From: Panicum virgatum
Lineage: Eukaryota > Streptophyta > Magnoliopsida > Poales > Poaceae
Assembly: GCF_016808335.1 (NCBI RefSeq)
Contig: NC_053148.1
Span: 19,794,461-19,858,460, forward strand
Direction of reading: 5' to 3'
Length of the DNA: 64,000 nucleotides
Program-made: the position numbers and the translations under genes
Notes under the pieces: model-generated
What the model was told of the DNA's origin: nothing
Databases searched by the model: none
What the model saw: only the letters and a program-made list of their open reading frames with translations
Part shown: in pieces, positions 23,691 to 33,882 of the stretch
Numbering within the stretch: position 1 is the stretch's first letter
Layout of the letters: each line of letters opens with the position of its first letter

Positions 23691-24035
23691 TTTTGAAGTT
23701 CCATCAAGTCTTCTTTCCAACGGATCAAGAACCGTCAATTTTGGAGATCGGTGTGAAGAGTTATGGTAAAATCTTTCAACGCTGCGTGTTCTGAAATCCC
23801 TCTGGACAGATTGCAGCGCTGTAATAAAACAAGCATAACTTCTTTATCCGGAGTTCAATTGGGGCGAATGACCACTTGTTGAAAAGATAATTCGATGCAC
23901 CTTACAATGAAGCAGAAGTTCGGTACATGTTCTGCACTGGATGAAGGGGAATTCAACGAGGACAGAGGCAGTAGCAACCGACGAAGATGGTGATGACGAT
24001 GTCAAATGATGATTGGAAGGCTGTGTACGCAAAAG
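23691..24035 (+). repeat. B1 internal module 1
   Basis: First of four diverged copies of a roughly 340-bp non-coding module. Shared landmarks in order: GAAG(C/T)TCCATCAAG-like start, GAGTTATGG, CTGCG.GTTCTGAAAT, GGACAGATTGCAGCGCT, CATAACT, GTTGAAAAGATAATT, GGTACATGTTCTG, and an end with GATGACGATGTCAAATGATG. No frame is conserved. Confidence 0.75.
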
Positions 24036-24420
24036 ATGATGATTTGAAGTTGACCAAAGCTGGAGGCAAAAAGATTAGAAGAACCACAACACCACCTATC
24101 TTCTCCAGTGGGATGCTCGATATACTTCTAATCGAGTGATGCTATCAAGGAAGGAAACCGTTCGGATCATCAACACGAAGCACAGGAGCATCTTCCAATC
24201 CCAACACCTTGTGTAAAGCAAGAACAATGGAGAAGACACATCATTGAAGCTGTGATATGCTGGTAATCAATGATGATGACCTTGAAGCCTAGGGACGCAT
24301 GACACTACGCTCCAAAGACCACATGATTGAGATCATTGACATCTTCGGATGAATTCACAAGAACATATTGTTCTCATCAATGTCTAGCTCGACCTCAGAA
24401 GCAAATAGCAGCATATTTTT

Positions 24421-24760
24421 GGATATTCAAAAGCTCCACGAAGTTCTCATTTCAACGAATCAAGAACCAAGTCAATCGGTGATTCCTACAAGCGGGTATG
24501 GCCAAAACATTGAAGGTTGTGCACTCTGAAAATTTCTGGACAGCACGTAGCGCCAAAAGTGAAACGGGCATAACTCCCTCATTTGGACTCGGTTTAAGAT
24601 GAATGACTACTCGTTGGAAAGGTAATTTCATAAACATTTCAATAGATCTATATTTTGGTATATGTTCTGTTGAGTATACAGGAGAGATTCCATGAAGAAG
24701 AGGCAGGAGCAACGCGATGAGAACAAGATAGAGAAGATGACGATGACAACAATGAAGGGG
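24421..24760 (+). repeat. B1 internal module 2
   Basis: Same order of landmarks as module 1: GATATTCAAAAGCTCCACGAA, GGTATGGCCAAAACATT, GTGCACTCTGAAA, GGACAGCACGTAGCGC, GGGCATAACTCCCTC, CTCGTTGGAAAGGTAATTTC, GGTATATGTTCTGTTG, GATGACGATGACAAC. Confidence 0.75.
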
Positions 24761-25549
24761 AGCTTGGGCGATGCTTTCATCAAGCGTACATGATAAAATT
24801 TAGAGGCTTGGAGCAGAGGAAGAACCCCAATGACATTGGGAAATGAAGGAACAAGCGGTCGACCTTCAACAAACGAAGATGTTGCAAACAAACCACGACG
24901 GATTACAAGAGCGCAACATTTAACACATGGAGACGTGAGAAGCAAACCACGATGGACCACGAAGAGTGCATCAAGATGACATCTCGCACAAAGCACCATG
25001 ACTCCAATGAGTATGAAAAAGCTCCGAGGCCAAGGTATACATTGAATTCTCGAGTTTCTATTGGTTTTGTTGATAATCTTTAAAAATCTCATACTCGAAC
25101 CGATAGTCGGAATGAAAGTTTAAATTCTATGCCTTGTTCTTTTCATGATGATAGGATAGAGTTTCTTGAGAATGTTAATTTCACGCTTAAAGAACCTCTG
25201 CCTAATAATGAGCTCCGCGCTATGCAAGAAACACATGCTGCATTTAATTACACCATGCCTTGTTGATGAAATTTAATTGATGATGTGATTATGTTGCATA
25301 TGTTTACAAATAATTGCAAATCTCGATCTTGCTTTGCGCTTGGTCAAGCTCATGACCCTAAAAGAGCACATGTCGTGAGAAGCCCTAAATTTCACTAACC
25401 ATGCAGGACATGAAACTCAAATGATGAGGAGGGAAACCATGCCCAAAATTTTGATCACCATCATCAACATCTTCGAGTTTCAAGAACGGACGTCGCTAAG
25501 CCTCATCAATTTTGTGCACAAGTCCAGAGATTTACAATGCAAGAAAGTT

Positions 25550-25885
25550 GAATATTCATGATCTCCATCAAGTCCTTGGTTCAACGCATCCATGATCAAT
25601 ACAATTGAAGACCCACGGGTGGAGCTATGTCTCAAACATCGGAGATGCACATGCTGAAATCAGCACGTGGTAGATTGCAGTGACGGGAAAAATGGGCATA
25701 ACTCCCTCAATTGGAATGCGTTTTGGGCAAATGAAGACTTGTTGGAAAGAAGATTCCGTGCACCTTGTATTGGATCAATTGGTTGGCACAACTCCCAATC
25801 TGGATAGAGAGGAAAATCCGTGAAAAGAATGGTAGCGACGAAGGACAACAAAGGAGGTGACGATGATGTGAGAGACGATTGGACA
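25550..25885 (+). repeat. B1 internal module 3
   Basis: Copy with CTCCATCAAGTCCTTGGTTC, GGTGGAGCTATG, CTGAAATCAGCACG, GGGCATAACTCCCTCAATTG, CTTGTTGGAAAGAAGATTCC and the terminal GACGATGATGTGAGAGACG. This copy is absent from B2, which skips the corresponding sequence at about 45530-45570. Confidence 0.7.
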
Positions 25886-27549
25886 AATTTTCCATTAAGT
25901 GTGATTGATCATGTCCAACATGGGAAGTGGAATAAGAGCTGCATGGAACACCTTCACCTCTTGCATGAAGGACCATGGCTTCGCATCAATTTGAAGGTAA
26001 GAAAGTCAAGCTCTATGACTTTAAATGAAGCGCTTTGCGGGAGGCAACCCGATCTTTTATTTTATATATATTAATATGACCGTCTACATTGCACTCTTTA
26101 ATCGGAATATCAAGTAACATTGTACCATTGCTCTAACAAAAACCACAACTTCATGTTGTTCATTCTAAATGTTATTGAGGGAGCACTTTGTTATTTGATC
26201 TTGGGAAACTTGTAGACCTTTTTGTGTGCCTATTAGTGTTTTGAGTCTTTTTCTTTGTGTCTTTTTAGAGAGATTTATGAAGCATTGCACCACCCTTTGA
26301 TTCTAAACTTGTGGTTAGTTAACTTAGGCTAACTTTTTTGTTTTGTTTTAGACCACCTCATCATGTCATATAATTTTGTTCACCCACCCCGTGTTGCATT
26401 GCATACCATGTTGTTTGTCTCACCCTTGCATTGCATTGCATGTTGTATTAAAAAAAAACCTTTTCTAAAAAACATTGACTAGCCTCGCTTTTGAGATCCT
26501 AAAACTCTTAGGAAAACCACTCATAGAGCAATCCTAAAACCATAGGTTATGTTTTTTATTCAAAAAAATCTAACTTTTGTTTCTCTCTAGTTTTTTAAAA
26601 CCACCTTAGATAGAATTTCTATACTCAACACTCTCTCTTCAAAATTTTTGTTTTAAGCCAAAAATTATAGGAAACCCATAAACCTACTTCTAAAACCTTG
26701 TTAGCTCGGTTGCTTGGTCTTTTTTGATAAATACCCTTTTCATTGACAAAAAGCCTCACTTCTTATGAAGTGTCGCGGAGGCTTTTTGTTCCTTTCAACC
26801 TTGCTAACACTTGTCCTTTCAACTTTGCTAACACTTGTTTTTGCTAACTTTGCATTTGCACTTTGCATCCATTCCATTGTTCATGCCCTCATTTTGCTAA
26901 GCTTGGTCTCAATCTTATTGATGTATGCTTTCCTATCCATGTAATGCTTATCATGATAGCATTTACCTTTTACAATCTTGTGTAAATGTGGTGTTTAAAC
27001 TTGTTTGCGGACCTCCATCTTTAAGCTCTTTTGACCAAGATAGCAATCCATTTTGTTCTCATGTTGCTTTAGGTTGATTTATAAGCTTTGCAATGCGCTT
27101 TACCTTTCTTGCGTCGTGAAGAATTTTTAACCTTGAAATGAACATGGTGTTTTGACCTCGGTTATATCTTTATGGCTATATAGAAAATTAAGAACCCTAG
27201 TTGTAAACATGGTGTTTAGAACTTGGTGCAAACATTGTCATTGTTTATATATCTTCCTTTTATCTGCATTTACACTTGCACACACGTACACTCATCAGAT
27301 TTCGCTAAGCTAGCTATCCCACAAGTTCAGATTCTAGGGATGGTTGGTTTGTTAGCATTTGTCTCTACTCCTGACCGTCACCCCGGGGGTAGTGTGTGCA
27401 CTTGATTGTTTTGCAGGCATGACAAAGCATTCCCATGAATTTGTGATCAAAGAAGAAATCAAATTCGTCAATATCTCCAAAGTTCGAGAGCAAGCCCCGC
27501 TATTTTCATCAAATTTTGCACATTGACAGAGACGTACAAGGAAGAAAAA

Positions 27550-27897
27550 GTTGATATTCAGAAGCTCCATGAAATTCCCGTTCCAACACATCCAAGATCA
27601 ATGAATTTGAAGACCCGTACAAGGAGATATGGCAAGAACATTGGACGTTGCGCGTTCTGAAATTCGTCGGGACAAATTGCAGCTCTGGGATGAAATGGAC
27701 ATAACTCTCTTGTTCAGAATCAATTTTGGGCGAATGAGGACTCGTTGGAAAGGAAAATTCGTGTACTTCACAATGGAGCAATGTTTCAGTACATGTTCTG
27801 TTCTGGAAATTGAAGAAAAATTCGTGAAGATGAGGCAGCAATGGGACAACGAGGAATTGAAGGAGGCGACGATGATGTGAAGCAATGATTGGGACCA
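27550..27897 (+). repeat. B1 internal module 4
   Basis: Copy with GATATTCAGAAGCTCCATG, GGAGATATGGCAAGAACATT, GCGCGTTCTGAAATTC, GGACAAATTGCAGCTCTGGG, GGACATAACTCTC, CTCGTTGGAAAGGAAAATTC, CAGTACATGTTCTGTTCTGG and the terminal GACGATGATGTGAAGCAATG. Confidence 0.75.
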
Positions 27898-29934
27898 TGA
27901 CTTAGTACAAGAAGTTGAAGGAAATTGAGGCAACAAAGGTGAAGACACATTGAAGATGATATTCATACACATGAGGGAAGGACTTCAAGAATTGCAAGAT
28001 GGTCCATCTTCTCCTTCCACACCTAGCATCATGCTAAGCATGGGGGGGATTTCGTAGACAAGGAAGAAAGATATCATGGAGTAAGATAATCACGGTTGCC
28101 ATAAGATTCTCATGATTCTTCTTCCATTCTTAGCACAATGCTTAAGTATGGGGGAGGTCGCGCTACACTTCATTACGAGCATCGAGAAGGACGGTAATTC
28201 TTCCTCAACTCTCTCTTTTTCTAAATGCTTGTACATATATGCCTTCAACCATAGATGCAACCTTTGTATATATCTCTCAACCTATCACATGGCTTCTAGG
28301 AGGACAACCTTGTTTTGTTTTTCTTTTCAATAAGTGTAGGATCACCATAATTTGTGCTCACCACATTGATACATTTTGGCAATGCCTTTTGCTTATGAAA
28401 AATGATAAAAGTTACTGCTTTGTTTTACCTATGCTATGTTGTATATGACTTGACCATTTGCTCTCAATTAAATAGAATTAAAATGATTAAATACTAGCAC
28501 TTTTATTTGTGGAGGTTAAATGACTAAATTCTAGTCCCACATATTCTATATTGCTCTTTGATTTAAGTCTACCAATGATCTTACACCTTGTGTTGTTTAA
28601 TTTGAAAACTTAATTCCTATGCTATCTACATTTGTTAATCTCTTGCAAAGTTCTACCTACCAAAGCCTATACATACATATTCTTTCATGATGAAACCTTT
28701 AGATTGCAAACTTATATTTTGATGAGTTGGATTAAGATTGATTTCTTTGGTATGAGACTAAGAAGCTGGTCATTCTGTTTTTTTTGTGTAACCTTCTTTT
28801 TGCTAGCCTATTTATCCATGAATTGTGAGTTTCTACTTCGAGAATTTTGCAAACCTCGCTGGATATCCACCCTAAACCAAAAAATATCTTTTTGTGATTA
28901 CCTCCTTGACCACAACCCAATTTGAGTATGGATTATCATTTCGACGGAATCAAAAGAATCAAGGGCACCATATAAAGAAAAGTTTTGGGAGACAAGGCTC
29001 CCCGGAGATTCAAGCGGTTCTTCGAAGAAGAAGGTGAATTTGAGATACTTACCCTAGCTAGTTGGTTCTCCCACTATTTATACTCGAGGACGAGCATTCG
29101 TTCAAGCATGGGGGGATGGCTGGGTAAGTATTCTATGTTATCAAAAGTTCTAAGGAGCAAAAAGAAATAAAAAAAGAAAGAAAGAGAAAAATAGAAAAAT
29201 GAAAGAAAAAAGAGAAGAATAAAATGCTCCTTAGCTCTTTTTGGCTTCATTAATTTTCCAAGTTACTTTGAAGAATTATTCCATACTCAAATCTTCCAAC
29301 CATGTGCAATCCGATAACGAGAACTTTATTTGTGTCTCGGGATCATCCATTTGCCACTTGCACATGTCCACTTATCTAAATGTGTGTGTTTCATCTTTCT
29401 CCCTCTCCAACATTATTTTCCAATGGCCTTTTTGACTAGTCTCGGTAATTCCATTAGATCTCTCTCTTAGTTTGATAATATTTCAAGTATAATGTTTTGC
29501 TAGGATTGTTTTTACCTACCAAGCTCCACATATGCCTTCCAGTTTTATATATGAGTAGAATAGGTTGAAGACAATCTAATGTAGGCTTGAGCGACTTGAT
29601 GAGATGAGTGTTTCCATGATCTTTTGCAAGAGAACCTCACTTATGTTTGATATGCATTCTTTTGAAAACTCTTCACGATGAAACAAGGTAAAGGTTTGAA
29701 GTTTGCTTAAGTTTGAGAGCATGGCATTTATTTATTATTGTGGCTTGTTCTTTAATTGCTAGTCTATCTTCCATAATGAAAAAGTAGCCGGTCACAACAT
29801 GTACTTAAATGCTAAATACTTGAGAGAGCAATATGTCTTGTTATGTATGACTAAGTGCAGAGAGGACATTGAGGGGCAACGCTGATTTCTTTATAAGCAA
29901 AGCTCCTGGACTTACTCGAGGACGAGCAAGGTTT

Positions 29935-29947
29935 AGGCATGGGGGGA
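29935..29947 (+). promoter_or_regulatory. B1 polypurine tract
   Basis: AGGCATGGGGGGA directly abuts the right LTR and would prime plus-strand DNA synthesis. The same motif occurs upstream at 28036-28048, 28144-28157 and 29104-29118. Confidence 0.7.
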
Positions 29948-31414
29948 TGTTGGTGCTCCTTAAGTACCCATTTTATCCCTTGTTTATCCTTAATAATAGC
30001 ATGAATTTAATATCAAAATCACTAACCGTCCTAACCCCGACCTAATTATTGGTCATTTTCACATTTGCACATATATTTTGGAGGAACTTCGTTTTTGTAG
30101 GTTTTTGGCCTATTTTGGAGCATGAAATGATGAGGCCCGTGATCGAGCGCTAATATGGAGAAAGACGAAGGCCAAAGCCCAAAGGAAGGACCAAAGCCTA
30201 TGTTGATTCGAAGCCCATTCATGCACATCCATCCTCCAAGAGAGCCCAAAGGACCAAGCCCACGAAGATGAGATCAAGATACTTCGGGATTAAGCAAAGC
30301 AAATGAAGATTTAAGGAAGGATTTCCTATTCTTTCCTTTCCTTGAAGATATCTCCAAGATAACGACATCCAAAGGGGTGCAATCGTGAAGGAAATAAACT
30401 CTAGAAGATGCGAGGAGTCTACACGGGAAAGATGAGACCGAGGCAGGCCCGAAAGAGGGTAGGCCGGCCGGCCGGCCTAGGCCCATGAGCCGGCCGGCCT
30501 AGCCTGTTTTTGAGGCGGTTTGGCCTCCCCTTCGACCGGTGGCTTCCTCGGCTCATAAATAGCTCGCACCTTATTCAACTCGCGGCATCCATCCACCCAG
30601 AACCTGACGAAAACCTAGGGCCAAGACCGGAGGGAGACGACGACCGCCACAAGTCTTCGAAGTTGTCTAGGAGATGGCTTAGGCCGCCCCTAGCCGCCAT
30701 TGTCTCCCTGCGTGGTTGTGCCATGGCGGAGTTCATGAGCTAGTTGGATTCATCGATGGGTGCGCACGGCGGTGTTGATCCAAACACATCTATTATGTGA
30801 GTAATGATAATCATGTTTTCCGAATCTATTAGCGATCATGTCTCTCCTTTTTGATTTCGTTCTTGCCTTGGGTGCACTTATTCCTAGATCTATTCTCGAG
30901 ATAGATTACATGGGGTGTTCTTGTAGCTATGGTGGCTAGGAGTTCATACCGGATCTACCCAAGGGGGTTCGACACGTCTAGCATGCTTCGTGGTGCTTTT
31001 GTCCAAAGGGAGCATCGTGACAGGGCGTGGCCTGAGTAGGGGGGTTCCCGAGGGGTTGGATTGGAGGTTTTGATTTAAAGATGCTATTGATTGAGATGCA
31101 TGATTTATTTGCTCGTTAGCTTGAACTACAACTAGATGACGGTAGGCCTAGTCATGTCTTTGGTTTTGCTACGGTTACGCCTATGTTCATGGATGAGATC
31201 AACCTTTACACAACACTCATATCTATCAGAGGTTTACTATATATGTGCAATTCATGCTTTATGTTAGGATAGATCCGTTAGATTAGATGGAAAACCTTAG
31301 GTAGTTCTTTGTCGATCCACGGATTGATAAACCTTGGGGGAGTACTCTAAGGGAAAAGCTACCACGATCCGTGCGCTTGCGGTACATAAATTGGGGCGCT
31401 AAGGTGCGTCAACA
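29948..31414 (+). repeat. B1 right (3') LTR
   Basis: 1467 bp, TGTTGGTGCTCC to GTGCGTCAACA. Compared with the left LTR it has scattered substitutions and a longer GGCC run at 30462-30477. A 15-bp CATGTCCACGGATCC stretch present in the left copy (near 22950) is replaced by other sequence at 31215-31235. Confidence 0.92.
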
Positions 31415-31789
31415 AGGAGGGTCGTCAAATAGCAAATCCTTGGTAGAGCGCTTGGAAGAAGCACCCCAGAAGGTTTTTGATGTCTTGACGGCTACTTCCA
31501 AGACTTATTTAACCCACATGATAGGAGTTGTCAAGTCGTACTTGCCTCACTTTAATTTGGCTCCGATAGCTAAAGGAATAGCTCCCAATTGCTCTGATGA
31601 GAAATTTCGAGAGTATTGTAAGGAATTAGAAGTGATTGCGGAGGAGATTATGAAGAACATGGCAGAGTAGACTGCTTGTAACAACTCTTATAATCTTCAG
31701 TGAGCTCTTGTTGTTGTTCATAGCTTGTATCCTATTGGTGTGTCTTCAGAAGCATAATCTGATACTTTAGGATAAGTGTGAACTAGTCG

Positions 31790-32420
31790 ACCAATCAAGT
31801 AGAATACCCGCATGGAGTAATTCAGTTAGGATGAGTCCCGTCAGACTACCTGATTTGAGAAACTTGTGAAGGTATCCATAAACTACTCGAGCAAGCGAGT
31901 AGTGTGTCCTTATCAAGGACTGGAGTAATCCATAAGACAAAACTATTAGGTACAAACCCCGTCGGGTTGCCCAAGATGTAAATATCATAGGGATATCCAA
32001 GGCTTACTCGAGCAAGGCGAGTAAGGTGTCCTTTAGCCAAGGACTGGAGTAATCCTTAAGGCAAAACTGTTAGGTACGAACCCCGTCGGGTTGTCGAAGA
32101 TGTAAATGCCAAAAAGATATCTGAAACTTACTCGAGCGAGGTGAGTAAGGTGTCTAACTTGTAGACTAGAATAACTATTAAGATTGACCTGTTAGGACGA
32201 ACCCCGTTGGGTTGCCCAAGATGGACAAATTGAAGTAGTATCCATAACATACTCGAGCGAGCGAGTAGTTTTGCCTTTTCAACAAGGCTGGAGTTCCTCA
32301 TAGTTGACCTGTTAGGATGAACTCCATCGAGTTACCCAAGATGGACAACTAGTAAAGGTATCCATTCACCTTCTCGAGCTAGGCGAGTAGGTTGTGCCCT
32401 TATATTAAGGGAAATGATGC
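31790..32420. repeat. A1 hairpin tandem-repeat array between antisense gene and integrase
   Basis: About five degenerate units of roughly 120 bp. Each unit carries up to three inverted repeats: CTACTCG-AGCAAG-CGAGTAG (31883-31902), AAGGA-n9-TCCTT (from 32039) and AACCC-CGTC-GGGTT (32079-32092). The same unit type forms a longer array in A2 at 53620-54960. It sits where the plus-strand antisense gene (stop 31670) and the minus-strand integrase (stop 32566) converge. Confidence 0.85.
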
Positions 32421-32565
32421 GGCTTGTATAGTTGTCCTGATGGAGAACTGTGTAAGCTTGTCCTGAACTAGTGATGCTTGTCAGATTGCCTTTAATGTAG
32501 TCGATATGCCAACAAGGATCCTCGCTTTATTAAAGAAATCCGCTAACACCATTAAACTGCTTGGA

Positions 32566-33834
32566 TCAAGGATAAAACTTGCGCAAGTGCTCAATGTTCC
32601 AGGAATTCAGTACCTCATTGTCGTCTGCATCAGTGATTCTGTATGATCCTAGTCTTGTAACCTTGGTTATGATGAATGGGCCCTCCCATCTGGAATTTAA
32701 CTTGTGTAGTCCTGTCTCATTCTGAATCCTACGTAGTACTAGATCTCCAATGTTGAAAGATCTTTGCTGGACATTGCGATCATGATAGCGTCTAACTCCT
32801 TGAAGATATCTAGCCGATTGAGTTAAGGCATTGATTCTGGCCTCTTCGACTGAGTCTAACTCAACTTGTCGAGCTTCATCTGCTTCTCCTGCTTGATAGG
32901 CTTCCACTCTTGGAGATTTCCACATGATATCTGCAGGTAGTATAGCTTCTGATCCATAGGTGAGGAAAAAAGGAGACTGTCCAGTTGCTTTGCTAGGCTG
33001 CGTTCGCAACCCCCAGACCACATGGGGTAACTCTTGAATCCACTTGCCACCTTTCTTGGTGTTGGCGTCGTAGAGTCTTTTCTTCAAGCCGTCGAGTACT
33101 AAGCCATTGATGCGCTCAACTTGACCGTTTGCCTGAGGGTGAGCCATGGAAGCATATTTGACCTCGATGCAGGAATTGTCACAGAAATCCCAAAAAGATT
33201 GTGACGTGAAGTTGGAGCCAAGATCTATAATAATTGTGTGAGGAAAACCAAACCGATGGATAATGTCAGAGATGAAGTCCACTACTCTATCTGATGAGAT
33301 CTTGACAATGGGCTTGTACTCGATCCACTTGGTGAACTTATCGACTGCTACCAGCACATGATTGAATCCTCCTGGAGCGACGGTTAATGGTCCGATCATG
33401 TCCAAACTCCAACAGGCGAACGACCATGATGGAGGGATTGTTATCAGGTTGTGTGCTGGAACGTGAGTCCTTTTGCCAAAGAATTGGCAGTCTGGGCATC
33501 GTCTGACAAGGTCTTCTGCATCTGAAACGGCTATTGGCCAAAAGAATCCTGACCTGTAAGCCTTGCCGACTAGTGTCCTTGACGCGGCGTGATTGCCGCA
33601 AACTCCTTCATGTATCTCCCTGAGAATGTCTTTGCCTTCTTCAAGGGTAACACATTTCATGAGGATGCCAAAAGAAGAGCACTTGTATAGGTTGTCGCCG
33701 ATGAGAACGAAACCCTTGCTACGCCTGATGATGTGGGCAGCTTCAGCGCTTTTGTGATCGACATGTGGTGGAAGCTTGAATTCCTTGATGAAGTCGATAA
33801 ACTGAGTCCGCAAGTCTGCTTCAATCATCAGCAC
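32566..33834 (-). CDS. A1 integrase, open reading frame 422 codons
   Basis: Gypsy integrase domain, which inserts element cDNA into chromosomes. An HHCC zinc-binding region comes first (HEGVCGNH ... CPDCQ). The DDE core follows with LDMIGPL, IIDLGSNFTS and NGQVERING giving Asp, Asp and Glu. A C-terminal domain with GDLVLRR and WEGPFIITKV ends at 32566. This is the only pol domain of A1 without a stop; the conserved IIDNGT context reads IIDLGS. It is the tail of the polyprotein, so it has no start of its own (the frame opens with GTG). Splitting from the broken upstream frames makes independent expression unlikely. Confidence 0.85.
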   Translation of the reverse strand: MLMIEADLRTQFIDFIKEFKLPPHVDHKSAEAAHIIRRSKGFVLIGDNLYKCSSFGILMKCVTLEEGKDILREIHEGVCGNHAASRTLVGKAYRSGFFWPIAVSDAEDLVRRCPDCQFFGKRTHVPAHNLITIPPSWSFACWSLDMIGPLTVAPGGFNHVLVAVDKFTKWIEYKPIVKISSDRVVDFISDIIHRFGFPHTIIIDLGSNFTSQSFWDFCDNSCIEVKYASMAHPQANGQVERINGLVLDGLKKRLYDANTKKGGKWIQELPHVVWGLRTQPSKATGQSPFFLTYGSEAILPADIMWKSPRVEAYQAGEADEARQVELDSVEEARINALTQSARYLQGVRRYHDRNVQQRSFNIGDLVLRRIQNETGLHKLNSRWEGPFIITKVTRLGSYRITDADDNEVLNSWNIEHLRKFYP

Positions 33835-33882
33835 TTCTCTGACTGTGGCCGGGGCCTTCGTGTCAGTAGCTTGTTGGCTTTG

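Larger units (their letters stand above)
21672..31414 (+). mobile_element. Element B1: non-coding LTR retrotransposon inserted in the A1 antisense gene
   Basis: Two LTRs (21672-23140 and 29948-31414) begin TGTTGG and end GTCAACA, flanked by a perfect 5-bp duplication AGGAG (21667-21671 and 31415-31419). An Asp-tRNA primer site at 23149-23166 and a purine tract at 29935-29947 set the plus orientation. The 6.8-kb interior has only short ORFs with no gag, protease, reverse transcriptase or integrase motifs, so it must be mobilised in trans, like LARD-type elements. The Asp-tRNA site suggests an Athila-like partner (inference). The LTRs are near-identical over most of their length, so insertion is relatively recent. 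Confidence 0.92.
19653..31670 (+). pseudogene. A1 antisense gene, 'putative gypsy-type transposon' (Transposase_28-like) protein with coiled coil, split by B1
   Basis: The plus-strand gene starts MAPRKNKSK at 19653. Exon 1 runs to a GTACGT donor at 20556; exon 2 (20637-20717, CAG acceptor, GTAAGT donor) and later exons follow. The N-terminal part, with FVERGLTLPVSEFFYRLL and LHLSIFTHFCEAFLG, resembles the grass family annotated as putative gypsy-type transposon (Pfam PF04195, from memory). A Ser/Glu-rich linker (20850-21100) and a coiled coil at about 21380-21535 (NLEEEKSRLQEENSKLQQQ) follow. B1 entered at 21672; reading resumes at 31420 and ends with MKNMAE at 31670, and the frame across the insertion is kept if B1 and one AGGAG are removed. 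A TGA at 20118-20120 interrupts exon 1. Function unknown; probably nuclear. Confidence 0.8.

Noticed and set aside
23141..29947. Short ORFs in B1 (for example 24628-25092, 27509-27898) as genes
   Set aside because: Not conserved with B2 in frame or stop position; the sequence behaves as non-coding repeats.
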